From positions 2,878,208 through 2,942,207 of the forward strand of contig JAUJYN010000012.1 of assembly GCA_030737835.1 (NCBI GenBank): a DNA stretch of 64,000 nt. The letters run 5' to 3'. Source of the DNA: Acorus gramineus (lineage: Eukaryota > Streptophyta > Magnoliopsida > Acorales > Acoraceae). The notes below the pieces were generated by a model. It was given only the letters and a program-made list of their open reading frames with translations, was not told where the DNA came from and searched no databases. Position numbers and translations under genes: made by a program. Shown here one piece after another: positions 50,395 to 62,387 of this stretch (position 1 is its first letter; every line of letters starts with the position of its first letter).

Positions 50395-50642
50395 GTTGAA
50401 TCATGCCTGGAATAACTTAATTCCAGGGGTTAGTTGGAATCCATATATCATTTTATACTAGTTAATTCTCACATACGAATTCTCATTTATTCCAAACATC
50501 CATAATGAGCTTATTCTAACTAATTCCAACTTATTTCCGACCTATTTTCGAACCAAACATGAACTTAAAAATGTATTGCTTTTCATAAAAGAGAGATTCT
50601 CAAACCCAAACACCTCTGATCTATATACATATAAATAATACT

Positions 50643-51165
50643 AGGGCTGCAACTTGGGTCGGTCGGGTTGGGTCCAACCTAATTTCGACGGGTTGAACTT
50701 GATTTTTAGGCGAGTTAGGTTCTAAAAATTGGGTTTGGGTTTAGGTTGATAGGTTCAAATTGTCTATAAAATCAGGTAGAGTTCGAGTTTAGACAACCCG
50801 ACCAAACCCAAATCCGTTGTACATACCCATATGATATTCAAAATAGGTCATCGGCCATTGATACTTGATTTTTTTTATTCTAAATCTCTACCACTGAATC
50901 ACAATATAATTTTTTTTTCTGGACCTAGATTACTTTAGTGTGTGATTAAAATTGTGAAATATATGTATCTTTTTTTTTTGTTAAAAATTAGACTTGAAAA
51001 TTGGGTTACGCGGGTTGGTTTGAGTTACCATGGATTGGGTTTGAGTTAGAGTTGTCGAGTTAAAATTCAGATTGGATCAGATTAGAGTTGAACACCTTAA
51101 ATTTCAGATTTGGTTCAAGTTAGGGTCAACATGAATTCAATCCGCCTCAGTTGCAACCCTAATTA
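50643..51165. mobile_element. MITE-like repeat with TAGGGCTGCAAC ends
   Basis: Left TAGGGCTGCAAC and right GTTGCAACCCTA are inverted with one mismatch. The interior is GGTTGGGTT-rich and AT-rich with no coding sequence. The termini suggest a hAT-type non-autonomous element; I cannot confirm an 8-bp duplication. Confidence 0.5.
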
Positions 51166-51585
51166 ATTAATACCTCTCTCTCTCTCAGTCTCTCTCACTC
51201 GAGAGTGCGTTTGGTATTACGATTAAGGGTGCGATTGCGATTTCAATCTTCACGTGGGTTTAAATGTAAACCAAACAACATTTTTTTCTCGAGTTTTCAA
51301 AATTAGCCACCCGTGATTGTGTGTTAAATTTCCCCCAAAAACCCAGTTTTGAAAAGCTCCCCAGATGAGCTTCCACTATTGAGCCCGTCTAATCCCACCA
51401 AACCCATTGCTGTCCCCCCCAACCCAATGAAACTTTAAAACATTTAAAACTGATTTTTATGTTATGCATTTACCCCCCCAACCAGCCTATCCCACCAACT
51501 CTTTTTATTAAATTTTCTCTCCCCACCACTACCACAACAAAATAAATACAATTCCTTTCCTTCCATTGCTCTCTCTTCCCGCCAT

Positions 51586-51850
51586 TTTAAAGGGAGTCGA
51601 CCACGACGGCCTCGATCGAGAGGCTCACCGAGTGATTGCATATCTTCCGCATCCAACTCCACCGGCAACAGTGCATCCACCCGCACGACTCCTCAATGTA
51701 AACCCTTCTCCCTGCGCGTCTCTCTCTTCCTGACATCGACCACGACGGCCCTGCTCGAGAGGCTTGTCGGATGATTGCACACTTTCCACATCCAACTCCA
51801 CCGGTGATAGTGCTTCCACTCCTGCAACTCCTCAATGTAAAAATCAGTGC
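51586..51850. repeat. Two diverged direct copies of a unit of about 110 bp near the left end of the second MULE
   Basis: CGACCACGACGGCC...GAGAGGCT...TGATTGCA...CATCCAACTCCACCGG...CAACTCCTCAATGTAAA occurs at 51598-51700 and at 51738-51842. It lies upstream of the transposase gene, so it may be part of its promoter or leader. The overlapping minus-strand open frames are not supported as genes. Confidence 0.7.
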
Positions 51851-52498
51851 CCTAATTGAAGTGAAACCATATAGGTGAGGATCCATTCTTCATTTCATTT
51901 TTTTCCTTCAATATGGTGGTTGTCATGTTTGAGGCGCATTTGGTGATAATATTTGTGCTTATAGTTACAATGGTGGTGTTTGTATGTTTAGGGTTTATTA
52001 TTGTCTTAGTGGTCATGGGACTGGAGAATGTTTCATTTGTTATTATGATGTTGTAGGACATTGTTTTGCTCCTGGTGATGATGGTAATATGAGTGTCTCA
52101 GTGGTGGTCATGGTGGTTGTGGGTGGTTGTTTTAGGGTTTGTTGGGATTCATATCCTTGTTGTGATGATTTAGATGATATTGGAAGTGGTTATGGTTCGC
52201 TAAATGGTGGTCATGATGGGGGTATTGGTGGCCAAGATCCTGATGGTGTTAATGGTGTTTTTGTCCCCGTTGTAATAGTCAAAACATATAATTATGTTAT
52301 TATTTAGCAATGACATTAATATGCTCATTAAACTATATGTTGTAATAGGTATGGAAATCACTCGGTCACAATCAACATCAAATTTTTCAAACCACCTCAG
52401 TGTTTGAAGTATGGATAGTGAGGTTAGTATGATATTTTCTAAACTTTAATACATATATTGAAAAATAATTTTTGTTAATGGCATTCAATTGCTTGCAG

Positions 52499-55400
52499 AA
52501 TTATCACCTAGCACCTTTTGATGAAGATGTTGAGGCATCCATCTCCTTTAATTTCGACGACATTCCTCCTTTGGTTGATGCCATCCCAAATGAGGCAATA
52601 ACCAACAATGATACCACCGAACATTTCTCTACATCTATGGTAATCTTAGCTCTTTAAAATGCCTATACAAATTAAGCACAATGTAACTTGAGTGATAGAT
52701 TGATTTTTGTTGTTGTTTCAGGTTTTTGAAAATCGAACGGAACTGATTGATTAGGTCAAGAGGATTGGTAGAAACATTGGGGTGATTGCAGTCATTGGCC
52801 GATCAGGACAAGCAACTCCTCGTAAATCAGCCCGGGTGGATCTCATATGTGAGAGAGGGGGTAAATATGATGCCAAACCTAGGAATAAAGATAGAGAGAA
52901 GAAAAGGTCTTTGAAGCGCCAAACAGGCACAAAGAAGTGTGAGTGTCCGTTCAAATTGCGCTCTATTGAACATTCGGGGAGATGGACATTGAGAGTATTG
53001 TGTGGTCAACACAATCATCCATTGATAATCAATTTGGAGGGTCACTCATTTGCTGGGAAGCTTCTCGAGGAGGAACACACCATTTTACAAGGAATGTCAA
53101 TAAGTGGCGTGCGTCCTCGCGATATCCTAACCCACCTGAAGAATAGAGATCCCACCAATGTCAGCTCACTAAAAACCATATATAATGCACGGTCGAGGTT
53201 GCGACTTCAAGAGACTTGTGGTCGTACTCATATGCAACAACTGATGAAGTTAATTTATGAGCACGGGTATATTGAGAGACATCGAGCTGAGGCGGATGTT
53301 GAGGTTGTGTCTGACATATTTTTTACGCATCCTACTTCTATTCAGCTTATCAAAGCATTTCCTTTAGTGTTTATGATGGATTGCACATATAAGACCAACC
53401 GATATAGAATGCCGTTGTTGGAGATAGTGGGAGTGACATCGACGGGAAAAACATTCGCGGCAGCTTTCATGTATTTGCATGGCGAGAAAGAAGATAACTA
53501 CACATGGGCGATGGAGTGCTTCAATTCACTTTTTGATGGATCCCCCTCCCCAAAGGTTATCATCACCGATCATGAGTTGGGATTGATGAAAGCGGTGGCT
53601 ACTGTGTTCCCTATGACTATAAACTTTCTCTGTCGTGTTCACATCTGGAAGAATGTTGTGAAAAACTGTAGAAAAGCATTCTCTGATGTAGACACGTGGA
53701 ATGCTTTTATGGGGTCATTTGCGGATGTGATGAGGTCAAATTCCGAGCGTACATTTTTTAAAAATTTGCAATTGCTTGATGATGGATATCACGCCTATCC
53801 AAATGTAATTTCATACCTTCAAGGGACATGGTTTGATAAGCATCGAGAAAGATTTGTCACTGCATGGATTGATAGACATATGCACCTCGGAAACACCTCC
53901 ACAAATCGCGTCGAAAGCCATCATGCGAAGCTGAAGAGACAACTGCAAACATCTATGCACAACTTCGTCGGCTCTTGGCAGACGATTCACAATCTGTTGG
54001 AATTGCATATATCTGAGGTCAGAGCTTCTTTCGAGGAGAGTCTCACAAGGATCCCGCATAGGTTTCGAGGGCATCTCTATCAGGATCTCGTGGGTGTCGT
54101 CTCAATATATGCTCTTCTTAAGCTCGAGATAGAGATAAGTGCAAGCGATGGGGTGGGTCCGGATAGTGATATATGCGATCATTCATTGCATACCACATGT
54201 GGATTACCGTGTGCTCATATGATTGCTGAATACAAGCGAGAAGGCTGTCCCATACCTATTAGCGCGGTTCATCCATTTTGGTGGAAGTTGGGAATCATTC
54301 CATTTATTGAAAACTTCACCGATGAGATTGACATCGCACCAGAGATTGAGCTGTTACTAAAACGGTTCAATGATGGGAATGCCGTCCAACAGAAGGAGAT
54401 AAAAAGAAGTCTCCAAAAATTAACTGACCCCTCCGCAACTCTACTTTTGGAGCCCACCGCATCCGTGAACACAAGGGGTAGAAAGAAAGGTGGGAAGAAT
54501 AGATCAAAGGCCCTAGCAGAGGAATCAACGAAAAGATCTCCTAGTGGATTCGAATATGTGATGCAATCCGCGGAGAATTCAAACCATGTGGCACATGTTG
54601 GTCCCACACAAAGTTTACGGGCGCAATATTACCAACGGGATAAGCGCGTAAAGATGGTCATGCAAAAGTCAAAGATTCTCCAGAATCGATCGGTTGGTAG
54701 TGGAGCAGTTTACATGTCAGAATTTTCATCGTTTCTACCTCCATTTATAAATAACGTTTATGATGTTATTGGGGATGTCCATTGTGGATTTCGTGTTGTG
54801 GCTATGTTTTTGGGTATGTCCAATGAAGGTTGGAGAGAAGTGAGGAATGACCTCCTACTAGAGATCGAGGAGCACCCAGAAGAGTACCAATTACTTTTCT
54901 ATGGTTTGGATCGTGTGGAGGAGGTTAAGAGGAGCCTAAGATGTCAATCTTCATATGCGCACAGGGAGAATTGGATGACGATGCCAGAGATGGGATTTGT
55001 AATCGCTTCATGTTATAAGGTAATCGTTGTACACATCTCAAAGAATCAGTGCCTTACCTTCTTCCCATTGAAAGATCCTCCACCACCTATTAGTGCCCAT
55101 CGCATCCTTGGGCTGGGTTTCGTAAAAGGATGTCACTGTCACGCCCCAGGGCGGCCGTCCCCGGGACGCGGCAGGTGTATATATCATATCAGAGGCCTAC
55201 ACATGAGGTCAAATACATATACTCTAAACCACAGATAAAATGACAACATAGATCAAACAAGGCTGACATAATATATACACAATATAGCGGAAGCTAAAAC
55301 TGAGTCTGTAACCCAAAACATATTACAGACTCGATACACAATCATACGTCCTGTGAGAGCCAATATACATGGAAACAACTGAATATATACAGACGCGTGC

Positions 55401-58400
55401 CAAGCACGGAAATAAAATACATACAGCCAAGAAAAGGGATGCTGATAGCCTCTGGCACTCGCGGACGTAGCGCTGCTCCGCTACTGAAGGAATCCCTCGG
55501 AAAGCTCCAACTGCTGCTCTGGCTCCAGCTCAGGCTCAGTGGCAACTGGGGAAAAACATATGCGAGGGGTGAGCCACACGCTCAGTGAACGGCACAACCC
55601 GTGCATCACAGACGATATTGACCACAACATATTAATCCAGCTATATGTCCCGCCTCAGAGGGGCAGGAACAACATAAACATTAATCCATTCTAATCCACA
55701 ATTTCCATAACCCAGATCATACCCTCACCCTTACCCCTCAACAAGGGACTCAGGATATTGGGACTTACAATCATTCACAAACAAAACCAGCGGGTCGCTC
55801 ATCGCCAACCCACTACACCCTCACCCTCACCCTACCACGGGTGACATAGGATTTTGGGACTGACTAGGCTGTTGGTCACCCTTAGTCCACCGGTAGTCTC
55901 TCCTCCACTCCGTAGGCCACTGGTCTCCGCCCACAACTTCAGCACAGTCCGTCACAAATATCGGGAGGCGCCTACTGATGTGGGTCCTCCGAAGGACGGC
56001 CTTTCTAACGCTGGGGTAGTCTCTACCGGATCCAACGAGGGGGACAGAACAGCCTATCCATACGCATATGATCCACTCGGATCCGCCGACAACACATCTC
56101 TCCAACTCAAATGTCATGAACTCTTCAGAGTTCCTCCAGGGCGCATATCCAAGATGCGGGGAAACAAGTACAATCAAAAGCAGTGTTGGAATATCATTGG
56201 GGGAAAGAAACTCGGGAGGGCGGCGTGAGTTCCCGATATAGGATACCCCGACAACCAAACAAGGAACACGGAGTACCCTAACCCGGGTCTCACCGCTGTC
56301 CTCGCAAGGCCCCTCCCCTATAATATTCACTACTCATGCTAATAATCATACAAATCATACAACATTACTTATAATATTATTGGGACTAGAAACCTTGGGA
56401 GGGCAGCATGAGGTCCCGATACAGGACATCCCGACAACCAAACAAGGAACACGGAGTACCCTAACACGGGTCTCAATGTTGACCTCGCAAGGCTCCTCCC
56501 GATAATATTACCTAAGGCATGCGATTTAACATACACTAGCATTTAATTTAATAAATAAACTAGTAGGACGCATACATAGGTCGAGGTTTCCTAACATGAA
56601 ACAGGGGACATGGTGCATGGCTCATACACATATCCTAAGGGTGCAAGTCCCTAACATGCAAAGTCTAGGGTAGCATGCATTCTACAATTAAATCATGCAA
56701 GCATGGATTACATATTACTGCAGGTTAATATACATCCACGGTGCCCCAGGAGAGGTCGGTATACGCCCAAGTGCGTATAACGCCTCTCTACTGGGTTGGA
56801 TTGTCCCACTCACCAGTATCTGGGTCGTCGCGCGACCGTCCGTCTAGATCTGCAAGACAGACATTCAATATGGTGAGTTAAAATCCATAAATACCACAAA
56901 ATACACAAGATCATACATAAACCCACAACTAAACACCCCACACTCGGGCAAACGTGCATACGACCCGCACGCACGCTAGCCCGAGTACTCCGGCAACCAC
57001 CCGCACGGCCGGCAACCACCCGCACGGCCACCCGACCGCCCGGACGCGCCGCCGCGCCTCAGCCCGCGCACTCCGCGCACCGCCAGACCCTCTGCCCGCC
57101 GCCTAGACATGCCGCCGCACCGCCCGGGGCACCGCGCGTCCACCGCGCCCAGCCGCAGCAGCCCGCGCGCGCCCCGCACGCCACGCGCTGGCCCGCGAGC
57201 ACCCCGCACGCCCGCGCGCGGCGCCTCGCCCCGCGCGCACCTCCAGCCCCCCATCCGCACGCACTCCGCGCGCACCTACCACCCTCTACCCACGCGCACC
57301 ACGCGCGCCACCCACTCACACCTACTGCACCCCCCGAGCGCACGCCCGCGCGCACGCCATCGCGCCCCCGGCAAACTGGTGCCCTGCTGCCGCTGCCTGC
57401 CGCACGCCCGAGTGCCCTGCGCCCCATGCGCAGCACCCGCGCGCGCCCTGCCCTCACGGCCATCACCCCCAGCACCGGCGCCCAGCACCTCGCGCACAGC
57501 TCGCCCAGCTCCAGCCGCTCGACCAGCCCCTCCCGGGTGCACCCGCGCGCAGCACGCCCAGCGCCCGCACGCCCAGCACACCCGCCTGCCCCGAGCGCAC
57601 GCCTGCCTGCGGTGCCCAGCGCCCAGCTCTCGGCACCCCCGCTCGCCCAGCACGCCCAGCGCCCGCAGCACCACCCGAGCGCACGCCGCGCGCACGCCTG
57701 CGCGCACGCACCCGCACGCCCGACCACCTGGTGCTCCACGCTGCTGCGCCTGCTGCCAGCGCTGCCTGCGCCCGAGACCAAACCCTCCTGCTGCCCGGGA
57801 CCACCCCCCACCATTCCCGAGCACCCAAACCACCCTCCACCGACCTCCGACCACCTCCACAGCCCTCCGACGGCCACCCACAGCCGCCGACCTCCACCCA
57901 ACCCCAAAATCCACCTCCTAACATCCATCTAGACAAGAAAAGAGGGGAAATAGGGCTTACCAAGGGGAGGAAGGGAAGTCCGGACGCTCTCCGCGCGCCG
58001 AAACCTTTCCCCAAGGGCTTCCACCGCCCGGATCTCGCTCGGCCTCCGAAACAGCCCCGATCAGAGGAGAAAGAGAGGAGGTCGGAGTGGCTATACTTGT
58101 CGGAAAAGGGATTTGAAAACACCGGAGTGTAGATCGGGACCCGATCTACACTTCTCGTGCTTTAGGTTTTTAGGTTTGAGGGGTCTAAGGGCCTCAAAAG
58201 TGAGAAAAAGAGAGAGGGGAGAGAGAAAGTCACTTGGTAGGGATGATGAATAGTACTTCGGGATTTTAGATCTCACATATATATAGCGTGCGACTTAAAA
58301 ACCCGGATACGCCCCGGAACTGCGAAATTTTTGGAAACGATGCCGGAATTCGATGAAATTTTCGTGAGAGGTCTAAAATGGCACCAGGACACCAAATATG

Positions 58401-58692
58401 CAGTTAGATTTTCAATCGGAGTCCTCTAGCTCAGGACGATAGCTAACAGTCCAAAAATAAGCGGTTCCGATCGAAAACCGGTAAAAACCAAAAAACTGCC
58501 AGAACGCTCTAACGGTTACCAGCAGGTTAAAAGTGACACATATATAACAGTAACTTTGTTGGGTTAGATTTCACTCCAGATGCTCCATTGCCTCCTGCTG
58601 CACTATCTTGGACAAGGTACCGTCTTGATCAGGCAAATGGTTGGGTTTCATCTTATATGAGTCGAATGGATCGAATTCGAAGTCTGGCTTGA
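52499..58692 (+). pseudogene. FAR1-type MULE transposase with OTU protease domain, split by an LTR
   Basis: Exons seen are 52499-52639 and 52722-55136, resuming at 58555-58692 after the LTR. Domains in order: a FAR1/WRKY-GCM1-type zinc domain (KKCECPFKLR...GQHNHP), then the MULE catalytic core with MDCTYKTN and ITDHELGLMKAV. A helical region containing NRVESHHAKLK follows, then a modified SWIM finger (CGLPCAHMIAEY) and an OTU-like cysteine protease domain. The OTU part has catalytic Cys in GDVHCGFR (codon 54783-54785), WMTMPEMGFVIASCY, and the His of FVKGCH (55134-55136). After the LTR the frame resumes FVGLDFTP. An in-frame TAG at 52752-52754 sits where relatives have Trp (ELID*VKRIG). It would cut and paste the element in the nucleus; the OTU role is unknown. 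Confidence 0.92.
55137..58549 (+). mobile_element. LTR copy 3 (3413 bp) nested in the OTU transposase gene
   Basis: Starts TGTCACGCCCCAGGGCGGCC and ends TGACACATATATAACA. It is flanked by GTCAC (55132-55136) and GTAAC (58550-58554), a 5-bp duplication with one change, as made by LTR retroelement integrase. It has the same block order as copy 2, including the internal duplication (56155-56310 and 56395-56510) and the GC-rich core (57010-57790). No internal retroelement genes, hence probably a solo LTR. It is younger than the MULE it interrupts. Confidence 0.9.
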
Positions 58693-58999
58693 CATTGTTG
58701 AACTTAATTAGATTTCTTCTAGTGTTTTTGTGTCGGTCTTTTTTGGTATATTTTGCACATAACAGAAGCCACGTGTGAGATTTTTATTTTTTGTAAGTCT
58801 CACAAGGTCGCATGAGTACCGATTTATTTTGTAAAGTCAAACGATGAAAATTTGTAGAAGCAGTGTACATGTTACTATAGTGTAACATATAATGTTCATA
58901 TCTTGTCAATGTGCTAAATGTAAAGTTCTACTGATGCAAAGTGTTGAATATATTTTTCATTTGTGTATATTGCGGTGTGAACTTCTTGTATGGCTAGGA

Positions 59000-60260
59000 G
59001 TTGTTCAGATGCCATTCATTGTAAAAGTGGTTCAACACATCTTATGTATCTGAAAAAAGTTGCGCGACACATCTTGGGTCACGTGTAATTGTTCGGTTTG
59101 ACTCAAATTAAGTCATACTGCAGTGTCTACAATGACTTTGCGTGTGTCACCCAACACTTTTCTAACTACAATCTGTTAAAAGTGGCGCGACACACATTGG
59201 GTCACAGAGAATTGTTCGGTTTGACACAACGCAGTCATACTGAGGTGTTACTGTGACCCAGGGGGTTTCACCCAGCACTTTTCAATTGCAAAATTTTAAA
59301 AGTTTCAGCGACACACCTTGGGTCACGTGTAATTGTTCGGTTTGACACAAAGTAAGTCATATGGGTGTGTCTCAAATGACTTGAGGTGTGTCACCCAACA
59401 CTTCAACTGTAATCTTTTAAAAGTGGCGTGACACACCTTCAGTCACGGAAAGTTGTTCGGGTTGACACAAACTCAGTCAAAGTGGATTGTGTAATGTGAC
59501 CCCAGGTGTGCCACCTATCACTTTTCAATTGCAATATTTTAAAAGTAACGCGACACACCTTGGGTCACGTTGAATTATAAGTTGTGACACAAAACAATCA
59601 TGTGAGGGTGTCTACTATGACCTATGGTGCGTCGTCAAACACTTTCCAACTGCAATAATTTAAAAATTGCGCAACACAGCCAGGGTCAATTGGAATTGTT
59701 TTGGTTGACACAAATACAGTCATACTGGGGCGCCTAATGTGACCTAAGGTGTGTCACCCAACACAATTGCATTCCTTTAAAAGTGGCGTGACACACCTTG
59801 AGCCACGGTAATTTGTTTAGGTTGACACAAACACAGTCAAACTAGAGTGTGTGCTGTGACCAAAGGTGTGTCACCTATCACTTTTCAATTGCAGTATTTT
59901 AAAAGTGGCGTGACACACCTTATGTCATGTGGAATTATTATATTTGACACAAAGCAAGTCATACGAGGTTGTATACTATAACCTAAGGTGCATCGTCGAA
60001 CACTTTCCAACTACAATAATTTTAAAAATTGCTCGACACACCCCGGGTCACTTGGAATTGTTCTGTTTGACACAAATCCAGTCATGCTGGGGCATCTAAT
60101 GTGACCTAAGGTGTGTCACCCAACACAATTGCGATCCTTTAAAAGTGGCGCGACACACATTAAGTCATGGGAAGTTGTTCGGATTGACACAAACGTAGTC
60201 AAACTAAGGTGTGTTGGGTGACCCAAGGTGTGTCATCCAACACTATCCAATTGATAATAG
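59000..60260. repeat. 121-bp tandem array between the convergent genes of the second MULE
   Basis: Ten units with starts near 59064, 59187, 59309, 59428, 59550, 59670, 59788, 59909, 60032 and 60151. The consensus contains GCGACACACCTTGGGTCAC, AATTGTTCGGTTTGACACAA, CAGTCATACTGGGGTGTC, GTGACCTAAGGTGTGTCACC and CAACACTTTTCAATTGCA. Copies differ by roughly 10-20 percent. GTGTC/GACAC half-sites recur in both orientations inside every unit. Confidence 0.93.
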
Positions 60261-60559
60261 TTTAATTATTTTTACCATTATAAATAATTGCTATACACAA
60301 CAAATAAATGTCATTAATATCATAGTTAATAAATGACATTTACTTTTACAAATCCACTACACCATTCTTTTTCGCAAATGAAAACTTACTATTGACATAA
60401 CGGTCTTCGATATTCAACATTCACACATCCTAATTACATATCCAACATATCAACATTAATACCTTTTGACAACTACACATTGTTTAAAAGTCAAAATATA
60501 ATACATTTTTGACAACTACACATTGTTCAAAAGCCAAAATACACGACAATCATTTTAAC

Positions 60560-62387
60560 TCAAGCTCGACGATTGTGTCGCTGCTTTGCCTTGCGCTGAC
60601 TAGAGGCTGCATCAGGAAGCGGTGTGCCATTCTTGAAGTAGTGGTAGACATTTGATATGACTCTATGCGCATCAAGAAGAGTGATACTCTGATCCATATA
60701 GGGTTCAAGGTAGCTCATAATGTATGGACCATCGGAAGGGGTGGCCGTTTGTGCTAACTTTCTGTTCTGAGGGTTTTGAATGATCCTGTGGCTCACTCTT
60801 TCAAGCCACTCCAAGTACTCTGGAGTCATGTCCCATGGTCTAGACACTGTGTTTCCTCTTGTGGCTACACTTAAAACAGAGTCTACCCATTGTTCTAGTT
60901 GTTCAACGCTACCACTATAATCAACCCTGTACCCAGTGACGTTTCGATTTCGTCTTACAATGCCCCGTGGATGGATTGCTCTTTTTGGAATCGTTTGAAC
61001 GTGGCCTAGCTGTCGGAGAACTCTATCTGGCATGTATGGCTTGAAAATACGATTGATGCACAAACAACCTTTGAAAAAAGCATATTCTTGAAGGGGTCTC
61101 TTGTCTCGTACGGAGTGATATGGATCGAAATCAACCTTCACAAAATATCAAGTCATGTGATCGTCTCACAAAATTTATTTAATTACGTGATGAGGTTCAT
61201 ATCACATAATACCTTATCAACGGTAGCCATGTCAAGTAGCTCGCGAATAACATTGAGAGAATTCTTTTGTAACCCCGGTATATTGCGAGTATGTATCCAT
61301 CGATGCGCTCGAGGGGTCTGGTCATCATAGGATGGATCAGGGGATGGTCTCAAGAATGGGAAGTGTTCATACGCCCACGCCTACAAAATTGAAATTTATC
61401 AAATGTTTAACATGGATTCAAAAGAACAATTGCTCGATCAGTTAAGCTCAATCAAAGTTGACAAATACCTCCAAAAGAGTTAGATAACCACATATTTGTT
61501 TCGCATTCGCACGAGATGCAATTCCTAATTGTCGATAGAGTCGTGCGAGTGCAGCCGCTCCCCACCCGTAGCTCTAGATCTCGTCAGTGTTAATCATCAA
61601 ATTTAGGTACGTTACGTTCACCGTGGTGCCAGACTTAACGCTAAACAAAGTGCACCCCAAGAGGAACAATAAATACCCCCTAACAACAAAATCCAATTGC
61701 TTGTCTGACGATCCAATAGATTTAGAAGCCAACATGTCCCTTAACCATACCAATCTTATAGCATTTCCACCGTTGACACTCAACTCATCGCTTGATTCAC
61801 GAGCTGGCACATTAAGACAATCTTTCATCAATTTGGTGGCTTCGGCAATGGTTAGGTTAGGTAAATCACATATGGCCTTCCCCATCACTGGAATGCCTAC
61901 AATTTGGGTCACGTCATCTAAGGTGATTGTCATTTCTCCAAAGGGAAGGTGAAACGTATTAGTCTCAGGGTGCCATCTCTCCACCATTGCTGTAATTAGT
62001 GGAACATTCAGCGTTTTGAAGCAATATGTTGTCAAAGGCCATAGTCCACTGAGCTTCACTCTATCGTAGAAAGTAACAGATTCATTCTCCAGATTCCAGG
62101 TGTCGAGTGTTTTGACCGGTTGGCGACACCGCAATGATCGATCACCCTACACAACATAAGAAATTGATAATGATTAGTCATTTAACTAGTTATATAACAT
62201 TGTTTTTGGTCAATAATGATGTATACCTTGCCATTCCATACACGGTAAGCAATATGATGTCTGTAATCCACTAGTAGTTCATTGGTTTTAGGCCCCCCAG
62301 GAAAAGGACCATGCACACTGTCCTCTTCTATGTCTGAGTCTACAACTGGTAGTTTCACAGATAACACATGACTTTCAGAATTAACCT
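60560..62387 (-). pseudogene. Plant mobile domain (MAIN-like/PP7-long-form-like) gene carried by the second MULE
   Basis: Exons in transcript order: 62227-62387 (5' end open, more exons likely upstream), 61469-62146, 61213-61380 and 60560-61135. Conserved PMD blocks are FHLPFGEMTITLDDVTQIVG, then IRLVWLRDM, RGYLLFLLGCTLF, SYGWGAAALARLYRQL, FPFLRPSP, and the C-terminal YMPDRVLRQLGHVQTIP. One TAG (61574-61576, before SYGWG) interrupts the frame; the rest is open to the stop at 60560-60562. In host plants MAIN/MAIL1 are nuclear proteins that act with PP7L in genome stability and transposon silencing. Transposon-borne copies (PMD-C type) are known, and their function is unclear. It faces the transposase across the tandem array. 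Confidence 0.88.

Noticed and set aside
51587..51886. 99-codon minus-strand frame with Arg/Ser-rich repeats as a gene
   Set aside because: It is caused by the two direct copies of a unit of about 110 bp at the left end of the second MULE; no family match and no splice or start context.
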